Source: DASRHT01 sp035650355 (GTDB lineage Bacteria > Chloroflexota > Ktedonobacteria > Ktedonobacterales > Ktedonobacteraceae). From it: DNA of 64,000 bases. The position numbers were made by a program, and so were the translations under genes. Positions 24,989 to 34,660 of the stretch are shown one piece after another. Numbering within the stretch: the stretch's first letter is position 1; every line of letters starts with the position of its first letter. The notes under the pieces were generated by a model, which saw only the letters and a program-made list of their open reading frames with translations, searched no databases and was not told the DNA's origin. Location: NCBI GenBank assembly GCA_035650355.1, contig DASRHT010000046.1, forward strand, positions 72,028-136,027. Reading direction: 5' to 3'.

Positions 24989-27900
24989 ATGGCTGTATTC
25001 GCATCATTATTCGGTAAACTGGCTCAGAGCCTTTCCCCTGATGCCGTTGGCAAAACCATTTCGGCTCATGTTGGCCCTCTGCCTAACCCTTTGAGCAAAC
25101 GCAGTAAGCAACTGGAGCCGCGCATCCATGACGCCCAGGAGTTCAGGAGCATCTGCCCTTATTGCGCCGTGGGCTGCGGGCAGCGCGTCTACGTCAAAGA
25201 TGGCAAGGTGATTGACATCGAGGGCGATTACGAGAGTCCCATCAGCGGCGGTTGCCTCTGTCCCAAAGGCAGCGCCAGCTATCAGCTCGATATCAACAAA
25301 AGGCGCATCACGACGGTGAAATATCGCGCTCCCTACGCGAAGGATTGGGAGGATAAGCCGCTGGATTGGGCGATGGACCGCATTGCCCATCTGGTCTACG
25401 AGACGCGCGAGGCAACGTTTACTGAGAAGGACCAGGACGGCAATCCCATCAATAATATGCTCTCTATCGGCTCGCTGGGCGGGGCCACGCTCGATAATGA
25501 AGAGAACTATCTCATTCTCAAGTTTTTCCGCGCCCTGGGGATGATCGGCATCGAGAACCAGGCCCGCATATGACACAGCGCGTCAGTGCCGGGTCTCGGC
25601 ACAAGCTTTGGGCGCGGGGCCGCCAATACGTTCCAGCAAGACTTACAGAATAGCGACTGCATCCTCATCGAGGGAAGCAACTTCGCCGAATGCCATCCGG
25701 TCGGCTTTCGCTGGGTGATGGCGGCGAAAGAACGCGGCGCGACAATCATTCACGTCGATCCGCACTTCTCGCGCACCTCACAAATGGCCGATATCTACGC
25801 GCCCATTCGCGCAGGAACGGATATCGCCTTCCTGGGCGGGCTGATCAATTATGTCCTTCAGAATGAACTCTACTTTAAAGAATATGTGCAGGCGTACACC
25901 AACGCGCAGGCCATTGTGAGCGACGATTTCCAGGATACAGAGGAGTTAGAAGGAGTTTTCTCTGGCCTGGACACGGATCAACATCTCTACAACACCACAA
26001 GCTGGCAATACAAGCTGACAGAAAAAGAGCAGGAGGAGCAGACGAGAGAGGCGAGGGAGCAGAGCCAGTCCGACAAAGCGCAGGAGGTCGGCACCAGCAG
26101 CGAACAACATATCATGCCAGACGCTCAGGAGGGACAGGGAACAGTCCCTCATGCTCACCCCAGGGAGATCCAGCGTGACCCAACGTTGCAGCACCCGCGC
26201 TGCGTCTTTCAAGTCCTGAAGCGGCACTATGCGCGCTACACGCCGGCGCTGGTTGAGCAGATTTGCGGCATCCCTCAGGATCTCTTTTTCAAAATCGCCG
26301 CTGCGCTGGTCAAAAACTCGGGCCGCGAGCGCACAACGAACATTACGTATTCCGTGGGCTGGACGCAGCATACCATCGGCGTGCAGATGATCCGCACAGC
26401 GGGCATTTTGCAGCTTTTGCTGGGCAACATGGGGCGTCCTGGCGGCTGCATCCTGGCGTTACGTGGTCATGCCAATATCCAGGGTTCCACCGATATCCCC
26501 ACGCTCTACAACCTGCTGCCAGGCTATCTTGCCATGCCCAATGCGCAACGCGAAGAGTTTGATCTGCAAACATATTGGGCCAATAACGATGAGTCTGCGG
26601 GCTGGTGGGTGCATTATCCCGAATACTTCATCAGCCTGATGAAGGCGTGGTACGGAGATGCCGCCACGAAGGAGAATGACTGGGCCTTTAACTACCTCCC
26701 CAAAGTAGTGGGCGACTATTCCGACCTGCCGATGTTCGTCTCCATGAAAGATGGGCATATGAAGGGCTTCTTCCTGCTCGGTCAGAATCCCGCCGCCGGT
26801 GGCATCAATGCTGGCTTCCACCGCGCCGCGCTGGAAAAGTTGGACTGGCTGGTGGTGCGTGATCTCTACCCCATAGAATCCGCCATCTATTGGAAGCGTC
26901 CAGGCGTTGACCCGACGAAAATAGGTACCGAAGTCTTCTTCCTCCCCGCAGCGTCGCATGTCGAAAAAGAGGGCAGCTTCACCAATACGCAGCGCCTGAT
27001 CCAGTGGCGCGAGAAGGCGATAGAGCCGCCCGATGATGCACGCTCGGATAACTGGTTTATGACCGAACTGTACGAACGCGTCAAAGCACTGTACAAGAAC
27101 AGTACGAAGGAGCGCGATAAGCCCATTCTCGACCTGACCTGGAACTACCGGCGCGCAGGTCCATTGCGCGAACTTGTGGTTGACGATATTGTGAAAGAGA
27201 TCAACGGCTACACGCTTGCCGATGGCAAAGTAGTCAAAGATTTTACAGCACTGAAGGGCGATGGCAGTACCGCATGTGGCTGCTGGATCTTCAGTGGCAT
27301 CATGCCGGAGGAGGGCGATAACCGGTCGAAGCACCGCAATCCCGACAATTACGTCAGCCTTGATTGGGGCTTTGCCTGGCCCGCCAATCGACGCATCCTC
27401 TACAATCGCGCCTCAGCCGATCCGCAGGGAAGGCCCTGGTCGGAGCGCAAGAAATACGTCTGGTGGGACTCTGAGCAGCAGAATAGCGATGGCAGCAAGG
27501 GGCGCTGGGTTGGCTATGATATCCCCGACTTTCCTGAAACCAAAGCGCCCGATACCAGAGCCAACTACGACGCCACGGGGCTGGATGCACACTCCGGCGC
27601 TGAACCATTCACCATGCTGGCCGAAGGACGCGGCAGGCTCTATGCCCCGACCGGACTGACCGACGGACCTTTGCCGACCCATTACGAGCCGGTTGACTCG
27701 CCGGTCAACAATCTGCTCTACCCTAAGACGCCGAACAATCCGGTCGTGAAATACTGGGACCGGCCAGATAATCCCAAGCACGGCATCGCCAATCCCGCGT
27801 ATCCCTACGCCATCACCACCTATCGCCTGACCGAGCACCATGTCGGCGGAGCAATGTCTCGCTGGGTTCCCTGGCTCTCCGAGTTACAACCGGAGCTCTT

Positions 27901-28240
27901 CGCCGAGATTAGCAGGGAGCTGGCGGCGGAAAAGGGCGTCAAGATGGGCGACTGGATCACCATCAACACGGCACGGGGCGAGATCGAGGCAAAGGCGATG
28001 GTGACGGACCGCATCCAGCCCTTACAGATAGAGGGGCGCATCGTCCACCAGATCGGCCTGCCGTATCACTGGAGCTACGCGGGCGTGGTCACGGACGATA
28101 CCGCCAACGACCTCCTGCTGCTGGTTGCGGAACGCAACGTGAGCATGCACGAAGCCAAATCGTTCACCTGTAACATGCGAGCGGGCCGCCGCTCCCATCT
28201 CGGCCAGGATGGCAGTTACGTCGCGCGCGAATCGCAGTGA
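24989..28240 (+). CDS. fdhA: Formate dehydrogenase catalytic subunit, selenocysteine-containing
   Basis: A 1083-residue molybdenum/tungsten-bis-MGD enzyme oxidising formate to CO2. It is interrupted by an in-frame TGA at 25571-25573, codon 195, in the context ENQARI-TGA-HSASV. FDH-N/O enzymes have NQARI-Sec-H here, and the frame continues unbroken with homologous sequence (GTSFGRGA, HPVGFRW, APIRAGTDIAFL). A SECIS hairpin follows directly. A [4Fe-4S] cluster is held by Cys56, 59, 63 and 91. No twin-arginine signal is present, so the enzyme should stay in the cytoplasm. A polar segment of 54 codons (26012-26173) is longer than usual. The start is uncertain; an ATG at 24962 is also in frame. 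The Fe-S and NrfD subunits follow. Confidence 0.93.
25571..25610 (+). promoter_or_regulatory. Bacterial SECIS element
   Basis: UGA is followed by a stem GTGCCG/CGGCAC (25586-25591, 25597-25602) closing on the loop GGTCT (25592-25596). The E. coli fdhF SECIS, as I recall it, also presents GGUCU in its apical loop, beginning 21 bases after the U of UGA. The loop sequence and spacing here are the same. The element should recruit SelB with selenocysteyl-tRNA. It overlaps coding sequence and gives a normal FDH peptide. Confidence 0.88.
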
Positions 28241-28246
28241 ATCGCC

Positions 28247-28270
28247 GTAGGGACTCGCTTCAGCGCGTCC
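28247..28270 (+). repeat. Family B repeat copy
   Basis: It starts GTAGGGACTCGCTTCAGCGC and ends GTCC. It shares GTAGGGAC-x2-G-x-TT-x-A-x-CGCGTCC with 43560-43583 and 46153-46176. It lies in the gap before the Fe-S subunit, next to GCGATTTATCGC. Confidence 0.7.
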
Positions 28271-28325
28271 TATCGCGATTTATCGCATTACCCAATTTAT
28301 CGCATCCGTCAAAAAGGAGCAGATC

Positions 28326-29156
28326 ATGGGCCAGAAAGGATTTTTCACCGATACCACGCTCTGTATCGGCTGCAAAGCCTGCGAGGTGGCATGCAAGCAA
28401 TGGAATCGCCTGCCAGCCGATGGCTACCAGATGACCGGTCATAGCTACGACAACACAACGGCACTCTCGTCCACGACCTGGCGGCACGTCGCCTTCGTCG
28501 AGCAGAAACGGTCCGTCGATGGCAAAACATCCCTTGCAGATCGCCCTGGTACAGCCGGTTACGAGGGGGGCATTGGCGATTTGAACGGCAAGACCGTCAA
28601 CTGGCTGATGATGAGCGATGTGTGCAAGCATTGTACGCATGCTGGCTGCATGGAGGCATGCCCCACCGGTGCGATCATCCGCAACGAGTTCGGGGATGTT
28701 TACGTGCAGCCCGACATCTGCAACGGCTGCGGCTACTGCGTGCCCTCCTGCCCCTTCGGCGTGATCGGGCGCAACGAGGAGACCGGCAATGCCGCCAAGT
28801 GTACGCTCTGCTACGACCGGCAAAAATACGGTATTGAGCCAGCGTGCGCCAAAGCATGTCCCACCGACTCGATTGTTTTTGGCGATCTGGACGAGCTGAA
28901 AGAGAAGGCAAAACAACGCGTCACCACGCTGCGAGAGCGCAACGTCCCGACGGCCTATCTCTACGGCGTTGACGAAGATACCTCCGTTGGCGACCTCAAC
29001 GCGTTCTTCCTGCTAACAGAACGGCCTTCCGTCTACAACCTGCCGGAGAGGCCGCATTTGCCGCAGAATAACGTATTGCCTGGCTTTGTCGCCAGCGCCA
29101 TCACCGCCACATTTTTAACCCTCGCCACCGCCATCTCGCTGTGGAGAGGCAGGTAA
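28326..29156 (+). CDS. fdhB: Formate dehydrogenase iron-sulfur subunit
   Basis: A 276-residue electron-transfer subunit with four [4Fe-4S] cysteine sets: CIGCKACEVAC, CKHCTHAGCMEAC, CNGCGYCVPSC and CTLCYDR...CAKAC. One C-terminal membrane helix (about 249-271) anchors it, as in FdnH. It has no Tat signal, matching the catalytic subunit. It relays electrons from the catalytic subunit to the NrfD-like membrane subunit. AAGGAG lies 6 bases before the ATG. Confidence 0.94.
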   Translation: MGQKGFFTDTTLCIGCKACEVACKQWNRLPADGYQMTGHSYDNTTALSSTTWRHVAFVEQKRSVDGKTSLADRPGTAGYEGGIGDLNGKTVNWLMMSDVCKHCTHAGCMEACPTGAIIRNEFGDVYVQPDICNGCGYCVPSCPFGVIGRNEETGNAAKCTLCYDRQKYGIEPACAKACPTDSIVFGDLDELKEKAKQRVTTLRERNVPTAYLYGVDEDTSVGDLNAFFLLTERPSVYNLPERPHLPQNNVLPGFVASAITATFLTLATAISLWRGR

Positions 29157-29184
29157 ATAGTGTCATCATGATGGGGAACATGCC

Positions 29185-30264
29185 ATGAACAATCACCATG
29201 ATCAACAGGCACAAAACGCGGGCGGCATCGCCACCCTGCTCCAACCGGCCAGGCGAGGAACATTGAGCGCAACCGACCAACCACGGATAGGCGAGCAATG
29301 GACGGGCCAGCCGGAAACCTACTACAATTTACCGCTGCTGAAGAAAGCACATTGGGGATGGGAGATCATCACCTACTTCTTCCTCGGCGGTGTTGGGGGC
29401 GGCTCCTATCTCGCCGCGACGCTGGCCGATTTCTTCGGCTTAAAAAGAGATCAGCCGTTAGTACGCGCCGGACGCTACCTCTCGCTGGCCTGTATGCTTG
29501 CCAGCCCCATCTTCCTGATCATGGACCTGGGGCGACCGGAGCGGTTTCATCACATGTTGCGGATACTCAAGTTCCGTTCCGCAATGTCGCTCGGCTCGTG
29601 GGGCATCACCTTCTTTGGCCTCTGCTGCGGTCTGACCGCCGCTCACCAGATGGCGAAAGACGGCCTGTTGAACTGGTTCCCGTTCATGGCACGCACGATG
29701 AGGGCGTTGCCGGTAAAGGCCATCGAGAGCATCGGGGCGCTATTCGGCCTCTTCGTTGCCTCGTACACAGGTGTGCTGCTCTCCTCCACTGCTGTCCCCA
29801 TCTGGGCGCGTGCCAAGCACCTTCTGGGGCCGCTCTTTCTCACGTCGGGCCTCTCCACGGGACTTTCCGCGCTCTCGCTGATCCTCTCACTCGGACGCTT
29901 CAAAGGGCAACACGACACGCTTGAGCGCCTGGACCGAGCGGAGATGATCACCACCACTACCGAGCTAGGTTTAATTGTCACGCTCATCCCCATATTGGGA
30001 CCGCTTGCTAAGCCGCTCTTCAGGGGAAAGACTGGCATACTCTTCACCATAGGCACGATTGGGGGCGGACTGCTTTCGCCTTTGCTGTTGAAACTGGGTT
30101 GGCGGATGAACAAAAAGGCAACGTCGCGCTCCCTTACCATCAGCGCGTCCCTGCTGACGCTCATCGGAGGCGTGATCTTGCGCGCCGTCTGGATACTGGC
30201 AGGACGCATATCAGCCGATAACCCGCGAGACATACACTACTATAACGCCCTGGAGCGCCCATAG
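29185..30264 (+). CDS. nrfD: NrfD/PsrC-type membrane subunit of formate dehydrogenase
   Basis: A 359-residue polytopic membrane protein with about eight hydrophobic helices, of the NrfD/polysulfide-reductase family. Typical stretches are HWGWEIITYFFLGGVGGGSY, LIMDLGRPERFHHMLRI and FRSAMSLGSWGITFFG. It takes the place of the cytochrome b subunit of classical FDH-N, so electrons probably go to the quinone pool without heme. The N-terminal 60 residues are hydrophilic. It is 28 bases behind the Fe-S subunit. Confidence 0.9.
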   Translation: MNNHHDQQAQNAGGIATLLQPARRGTLSATDQPRIGEQWTGQPETYYNLPLLKKAHWGWEIITYFFLGGVGGGSYLAATLADFFGLKRDQPLVRAGRYLSLACMLASPIFLIMDLGRPERFHHMLRILKFRSAMSLGSWGITFFGLCCGLTAAHQMAKDGLLNWFPFMARTMRALPVKAIESIGALFGLFVASYTGVLLSSTAVPIWARAKHLLGPLFLTSGLSTGLSALSLILSLGRFKGQHDTLERLDRAEMITTTTELGLIVTLIPILGPLAKPLFRGKTGILFTIGTIGGGLLSPLLLKLGWRMNKKATSRSLTISASLLTLIGGVILRAVWILAGRISADNPRDIHYYNALERP

Positions 30265-30369
30265 GGACGAGATATTGTCCGAGGGAGCGTGTATAATGGG
30301 GGCAGGCATTTGTCTCCACAATGTGAGGCAAGCTTTATTGAAGCCAACGTCTTCATCAAGACAAACAAT

Positions 30370-30401
30370 GGGGCAGGCGGTAAGTTGTCTTCGCCTGCCC
30401 C
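30370..30401. terminator. Bidirectional terminator between FDH operon and CoxG-like gene
   Basis: A perfect 10-bp stem GGGGCAGGCG/CGCCTGCCCC with a 12-base loop lies between converging stops at 30264 and 30417. On the minus strand it is followed by the T-rich ATTGTTTGTCTT, so it fits the CoxG-like gene best. Confidence 0.75.
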
Positions 30402-30416
30402 ATCCAGCAATCTATA

Positions 30417-30872
30417 TTACGCGTGCAGCGCGCTAACCTGCTTCTCAAAGTTCTTGAAGAACTGGTCCAGCGCAGCCTTGATTGCGCCTTTGAGCATAAA
30501 CTCAGGAGTTGCGGCGATCTTGCCGCTGAGATCTGCGTGCGCATTGTAGCTTAAATTGGTAGCGCCAGCCACCTCCTCCAGGCTGGTCGCGCATGTCGCT
30601 TTGACGGAGCCGAGCCCGCTATTTGGTTCCGCGACCAGGACGACGCGCGAGGGCGGTACAGCTTCCGTTACCTGCACAAATATGGTGTATGGCCCCTTGA
30701 AGCCTGGGATTCCGGTCGAAACTGTCAATTTCAACTGCCGTCCCGCAGGAGTATCCACCTGTTCAGCAGCCTCGCAGCCGGGAATACTATTCTGCAGAAT
30801 AGTTGGATTCAGCAAAGCCTCAAATACCTGCTGGCGGGGAGCACTAATTTTCTGATTACCTGTAACATCCAT
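30417..30872 (-). CDS. CoxG/SRPBCC-family protein
   Basis: A 151-residue START-fold protein like CoxG, the carbon monoxide dehydrogenase subunit G family. Typical stretches are MDVTGNQKISAPRQQVFEAL, IPGCEAAEQV and DLSGKIAATPEF. In CODH systems CoxG links the enzyme to the membrane, but no coxMSL genes are in the window, so the role is open. The ATG at 30872 is chosen because family similarity begins there. GAAGGG lies 13 bases upstream, which is long. Confidence 0.8.
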   Translation of the reverse strand: MDVTGNQKISAPRQQVFEALLNPTILQNSIPGCEAAEQVDTPAGRQLKLTVSTGIPGFKGPYTIFVQVTEAVPPSRVVLVAEPNSGLGSVKATCATSLEEVAGATNLSYNAHADLSGKIAATPEFMLKGAIKAALDQFFKNFEKQVSALHA

Positions 30873-31092
30873 GAGAGTTGCAATATCCCTTCTATCGCGA
30901 CACAATTCGTTGAAGAAAGAGCCATCATGCAGCTTGAACGGGTCGATCAAGCGCAGGCAAAAGCAGCAATTTTTGATTTCTACCTCAAGAATCACATGCT
31001 TTACCCGCACTATTATAAGGAGCGCATCCGAATAACTCAATGTGAGGGGAGTTAAGTACTACCCCTGACCCGATGCTCCTACCATGCTTGCT

Positions 31093-32049
31093 CTACGGAT
31101 GATCTTGCAAGAATTTGTCGATTTGCTCAAGTTCGAGCTCGTCGAGGCGGTATTCGGCGGCCATGATGAGTTCCTCGATTTGCGCCGGGTGGCGCGAGCC
31201 GACGATGGCTCCGGTAATAACCGGGTTGCGTAAGGCCCAGGCGATGGCTACAGCTCCGGCAGGCAGGTTGTGGATATAGCCGATCTCGCTCAGGAGCTTT
31301 GCCAGCTCCAGGTTGCGCGACAGGCGAGGCTCCTGAAATTCCGCGTCGCGTTTGCGCCAGTCGTCGCCTGGCATACGCTCGACGCGCTCCTTCGTCATTC
31401 TTCCGGTCAACAGGCCCGATGACATCGGGGAATAGACGATGACGCCGATATTGTAGTGCTCGCAGTACGGCAAAATCTCTTTTTCCGCCTCGGGATGAAC
31501 AAGCGAGTAGGGCGGCTGGAGCGAATCTATAGGGGCGATGCGCTGGATGCGCTGCATCTGCTCAATGTTGAAGTTTGAGACGCCGATGGCCCGCACCTTG
31601 CCCTCTTTTTTGAGCTGCGCCATCGTCTCCCACCCCTCCTCGATATCGGCTTCAGGATTGGGCCAGTGGATCTGGTACAGGTCGATTGCGTCGATGTCGA
31701 GCCGCTTGAGGCTGGCCTCGGCCTCGCGCCTGATTGAGTTGGCTTTCAGGCTATTGCCGATCTCGTGTTTGTCGTTCCAGACCAGTGAACACTTTGTAAA
31801 GATGTAGGGTTTTTCGGCTCTATCCTTAATGGCTTTGCCCACAATCTCTTCTGAATGGCCCAGACCATAGACGGCGGCTGTATCGATCCAGTTGATGCCT
31901 AGATCAAGGCTGCGATTGATCGTTTTGATCGATTCTTCGTCGTCCTGAGGTCCCCAGCCGAAGCTCCAACCACCGCCCCCCATCGCCCACGCACCCAGAC
32001 CCAGAGGGGTGATATGAATATCTGTATTGCCTAGCTGTCGTTTATGCAT
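31093..32049 (-). CDS. Aldo/keto reductase
   Basis: A 318-residue TIM-barrel NADPH-dependent oxidoreductase. The catalytic Asp/Tyr lie in WIDTAAVYGLGHSEE, the Lys in FTKCSLVW and the His in YQIHWPNPE. The cofactor part GAIVGSRHPAQIEE is at the C-terminus. It resembles general stress or YajO/IolS-like enzymes; the substrate is unknown. GGAAGGGAAAG precedes the ATG. Confidence 0.92.
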   Translation of the reverse strand: MHKRQLGNTDIHITPLGLGAWAMGGGGWSFGWGPQDDEESIKTINRSLDLGINWIDTAAVYGLGHSEEIVGKAIKDRAEKPYIFTKCSLVWNDKHEIGNSLKANSIRREAEASLKRLDIDAIDLYQIHWPNPEADIEEGWETMAQLKKEGKVRAIGVSNFNIEQMQRIQRIAPIDSLQPPYSLVHPEAEKEILPYCEHYNIGVIVYSPMSSGLLTGRMTKERVERMPGDDWRKRDAEFQEPRLSRNLELAKLLSEIGYIHNLPAGAVAIAWALRNPVITGAIVGSRHPAQIEELIMAAEYRLDELELEQIDKFLQDHP

Positions 32050-32236
32050 AGTATATCTTTCCCTTCCTTACAAACTTCTTCACAATCGTTTCTCTACCAT
32101 CCTATTTTATACGTTTCGCTAAATGCTTACGTGACACACATCAACTCCCAGAAACTTTCAGTTTTTCTCTAGTGATACAATGAGGTAACTATGACTGGCA
32201 GCTAAAACACGCTTTGCTATCCCCTGGAGGAATATG

Positions 32237-33490
32237 ATGCTCAATTCGGAGAAGGTCCGTGCGCACTTTCCCGCTCTGGCCTCGGACGCGATATTTTTTG
32301 ATAATCCCGGTGGAACGCAGGTTGCGCAAGAAGTGCTTCAGCGCATGCAGCATCACCTGCAATATACGAATGCTAATAACGGAGGAGCCTTCTATACCAG
32401 CATCGCATCCGATGCAACGGTCTACGAGGCGCGGCAGGCCGTAGCCGGCTTTTTGCATGCCTCACGAGCGGAAGAGATTATCTTTGGACAGAATATGACC
32501 AGCCTGACCATGCATATCAGCCGCAGCCTGGCGCGCACGCTCAAGCCTGGCGACGAACTGGTCGTGACCCATATGGATCACGATGCCAATATCGCTCCCT
32601 GGTTGTTGATCGCGGAGGATCGTGGCTGCCATGTTCGCTGGGTTGATATCCATACCGAGGATTGCACGCTGGATGTGGCAGAGCTGGAGCGGCAGATTAC
32701 GCCTCGCACCCGCATCGTCGCGATTGGCTACGCCTCCAATGCTGTCGGCACGGTGAATGATGTCAAACGCGCGGTTCAGCTTGCGCACGATGTCGGCGCG
32801 CTCTGTTTCGTCGATGCAGTTCAGTATGCGCCGCACAAACCCATCGATGTGCAGGAGCTGGATTGCGACTTCCTGGCCTGCTCGGCTTACAAGTTTTTCG
32901 GGCCGCACATCGGCATCCTCTACGGCAAATACGAGCTGCTCGACCGGCTCATGGCCTATAAAGTGCGACCAGCCGACAATATTCCCCCTTACAAGTTCGA
33001 GACCGGCACGCAGAGCTTCGAGTCCATTGCCGGGACGCTGGGCGCAATGGAGTATTTAGCCTGGGTCGGCACAACTTTCGGCCAGCAGTTCGCGCAACGC
33101 TACGAGGGCCGCTTTCAGGGCCGCGCCCTGGCCCTCAAGCAGGCCATGACAGCGATTGAAGACTATGAGCTTGGCTTGAATAAGGCCTTACTGCGGGGCT
33201 TGAGCTCTATAGCGGGATTGCACATTCGGGGAATTACCGATCCGGCACGCATGCACGAGCGCGTCCCGACCTTCGCCTTCACTCTGGAGGGATGGCAGCC
33301 GCGAGCAGTGGCGGAGGCGCTGGCTAAAGAGCGCATCTATGTCTGGGACGGCAACTACTATGCGCTCGCCATCATGCAACGGCTGGGACTGGATGAGAAT
33401 AGCGGCATGGTGCGCGTCGGGCTGGCGCATCTCAATACCAGCGCGGAAATCGATAAGATGGTGGACCTGCTGCAAAAAATGGTGGGGTAA
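32237..33490 (+). CDS. Class V aminotransferase, cysteine desulfurase-like
   Basis: A 417-residue PLP enzyme of the SufS/IscS-like group (the VC1184-type subfamily). The PLP lysine is in ACSAYKFFGPHIG. The N-terminus reads VRAHFPALASDAIFFDNPGG and VDAVQYAPH carries the aspartate and histidine that contact PLP. Two ATGs stand together; the second (32237) is better spaced from GGAGG. True cysteine desulfurase activity is not certain, because the catalytic Cys loop is not obvious. It is divergent from the aldo/keto reductase. Confidence 0.85.
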   Translation: MLNSEKVRAHFPALASDAIFFDNPGGTQVAQEVLQRMQHHLQYTNANNGGAFYTSIASDATVYEARQAVAGFLHASRAEEIIFGQNMTSLTMHISRSLARTLKPGDELVVTHMDHDANIAPWLLIAEDRGCHVRWVDIHTEDCTLDVAELERQITPRTRIVAIGYASNAVGTVNDVKRAVQLAHDVGALCFVDAVQYAPHKPIDVQELDCDFLACSAYKFFGPHIGILYGKYELLDRLMAYKVRPADNIPPYKFETGTQSFESIAGTLGAMEYLAWVGTTFGQQFAQRYEGRFQGRALALKQAMTAIEDYELGLNKALLRGLSSIAGLHIRGITDPARMHERVPTFAFTLEGWQPRAVAEALAKERIYVWDGNYYALAIMQRLGLDENSGMVRVGLAHLNTSAEIDKMVDLLQKMVG

Positions 33491-33500
33491 TATCAGCTAT

Positions 33501-34346
33501 TTACGTCTTTTGGCCCCAGGCTGACAGGAAATAGAGCAGACCATTAAAATCGGGCTGCATCATCTCCTGCACCACTTGTTCATAGAGTACATCTAATTCT
33601 GTTTGCTTGACAATGCCGGTTTTCAGCAACCAGGGCTGCCCTAACACAAAAAACATGCGGAAATTTTCGGTCATGCGATGATGAAATTTTGTGTCGTAGG
33701 AGAAGTTCAGCAGATGCGGCTGCTCATGCATCTGCTGGCAGCCTGCTTTGTGCAGGAACTGGCTTAGTAAAGGGGTCGCTCCACCGTGCAGCCCCAACGG
33801 GTGAAGTAGCCTTCCCTCTTTATGCGCCGCCTGGATAAACAGCGTTTTATAGCGTTCAAAAGCTAGACTGTTTGTTACTCCGGGATCGTCGCAGGCTGTG
33901 AGCCGGACCGTGCCACCGGGGCGCGTGACGCGCACAAACTCCTGAATTACTACGGGCCACATCTCCTTTAACAGAAAACTTTCGATGAAGCGGGCATTGA
34001 CAAAGTCGAAAGAGGCATCAGCGAATGGCAGAGGCTGCGTTACGTCCATGACCTGAAAGAGCACATTTTCCAGGCCCCGTATTGTTGCGTGCGCCTTTGC
34101 ATACTCGATCATGGGTTTGTTGATATCAACTCCCAGCACATTCATCTCAGGGTAGGCGCGCGCCACCTCCAGCGCCCAGATGCCGGGCCCGCAGGCGATA
34201 TCCAGCACATCCACATAGGAGGGTTTCTCGTCAGGAAAGAGGCCACCCATCGCTTCTTCAAGAATGTAATACAAAATAATCAGGCGAGCCAGCTCCGCAC
34301 CACCGCCAAAATCGATGATGTAGGTACCGGGTGGATTTTCCATCAT
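33501..34346 (-). CDS. Class I SAM-dependent methyltransferase
   Basis: A 281-residue methyltransferase. Motif I is VLDIACGPGIWALEVAR, the acidic residue after strand 2 is in VLGVDINKPMI, and motif IV is DASFDFVNARFI. The substrate is unknown. A second ATG immediately follows the first and is equally possible (AGAGGA upstream). It converges on the aminotransferase with 10 bases between stops. Confidence 0.85.
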   Translation of the reverse strand: MMENPPGTYIIDFGGGAELARLIILYYILEEAMGGLFPDEKPSYVDVLDIACGPGIWALEVARAYPEMNVLGVDINKPMIEYAKAHATIRGLENVLFQVMDVTQPLPFADASFDFVNARFIESFLLKEMWPVVIQEFVRVTRPGGTVRLTACDDPGVTNSLAFERYKTLFIQAAHKEGRLLHPLGLHGGATPLLSQFLHKAGCQQMHEQPHLLNFSYDTKFHHRMTENFRMFFVLGQPWLLKTGIVKQTELDVLYEQVVQEMMQPDFNGLLYFLSAWGQKT

Positions 34347-34660
34347 AGTCCTCTATTGGATGAAACAGGGTGATATAAGCTACAGAAAATATAACATATA
34401 CAGTTTCTAACATCAAAAATCATAAATTACTTTGGCTAAAGCTAGAGGGTCATATGGTGTTACAACTCCATATGACCCTCTAATGGTGGAAATAGCGCGA
34501 TTTCGCCGTGCAAGATGTTGTGTAGGTGTGGTGGAAAAATGCGCTAAGCGCATTTTTCCACCACACCTACACAACATGGCGAGCGTTGCAGGCGCGAGCA
34601 AACGCCCATGCTAAGAATCAGACACACGCTGAGCTTTGCTCAGAAACGCGGAAACGTCTT
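34347..34660. other. 314-base gene-free region with two inverted repeats
   Basis: It lies behind the DUF4097 gene and before the methyltransferase gene. It contains a 15-bp inverted repeat (34443-34457 / 34468-34482, TAGAGGGTCATATGG) and the long hairpin at 34515-34577. No coding frame is convincing. Confidence 0.6.
34515..34577. repeat. Long perfect hairpin (31-bp arms)
   Basis: Arms 34515-34545 and 34547-34577 are exact reverse complements around one base; the left arm starts ATGTTGTGTAGGTGTGGTGG. The 3' flank GGCGAGCGTTGCAGGCGCGA, then GCA, resembles that behind the unrelated hairpin at 14226. It may end the DUF4097 operon, but no T-run is present. Confidence 0.85.

Noticed and set aside
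24989..25573. A truncated formate dehydrogenase fragment and a separate gene starting at 25586
   Set aside because: The TGA is at the selenocysteine position, the frame is continuous and a SECIS hairpin follows, so it is one gene, not a pseudogene or frameshift.
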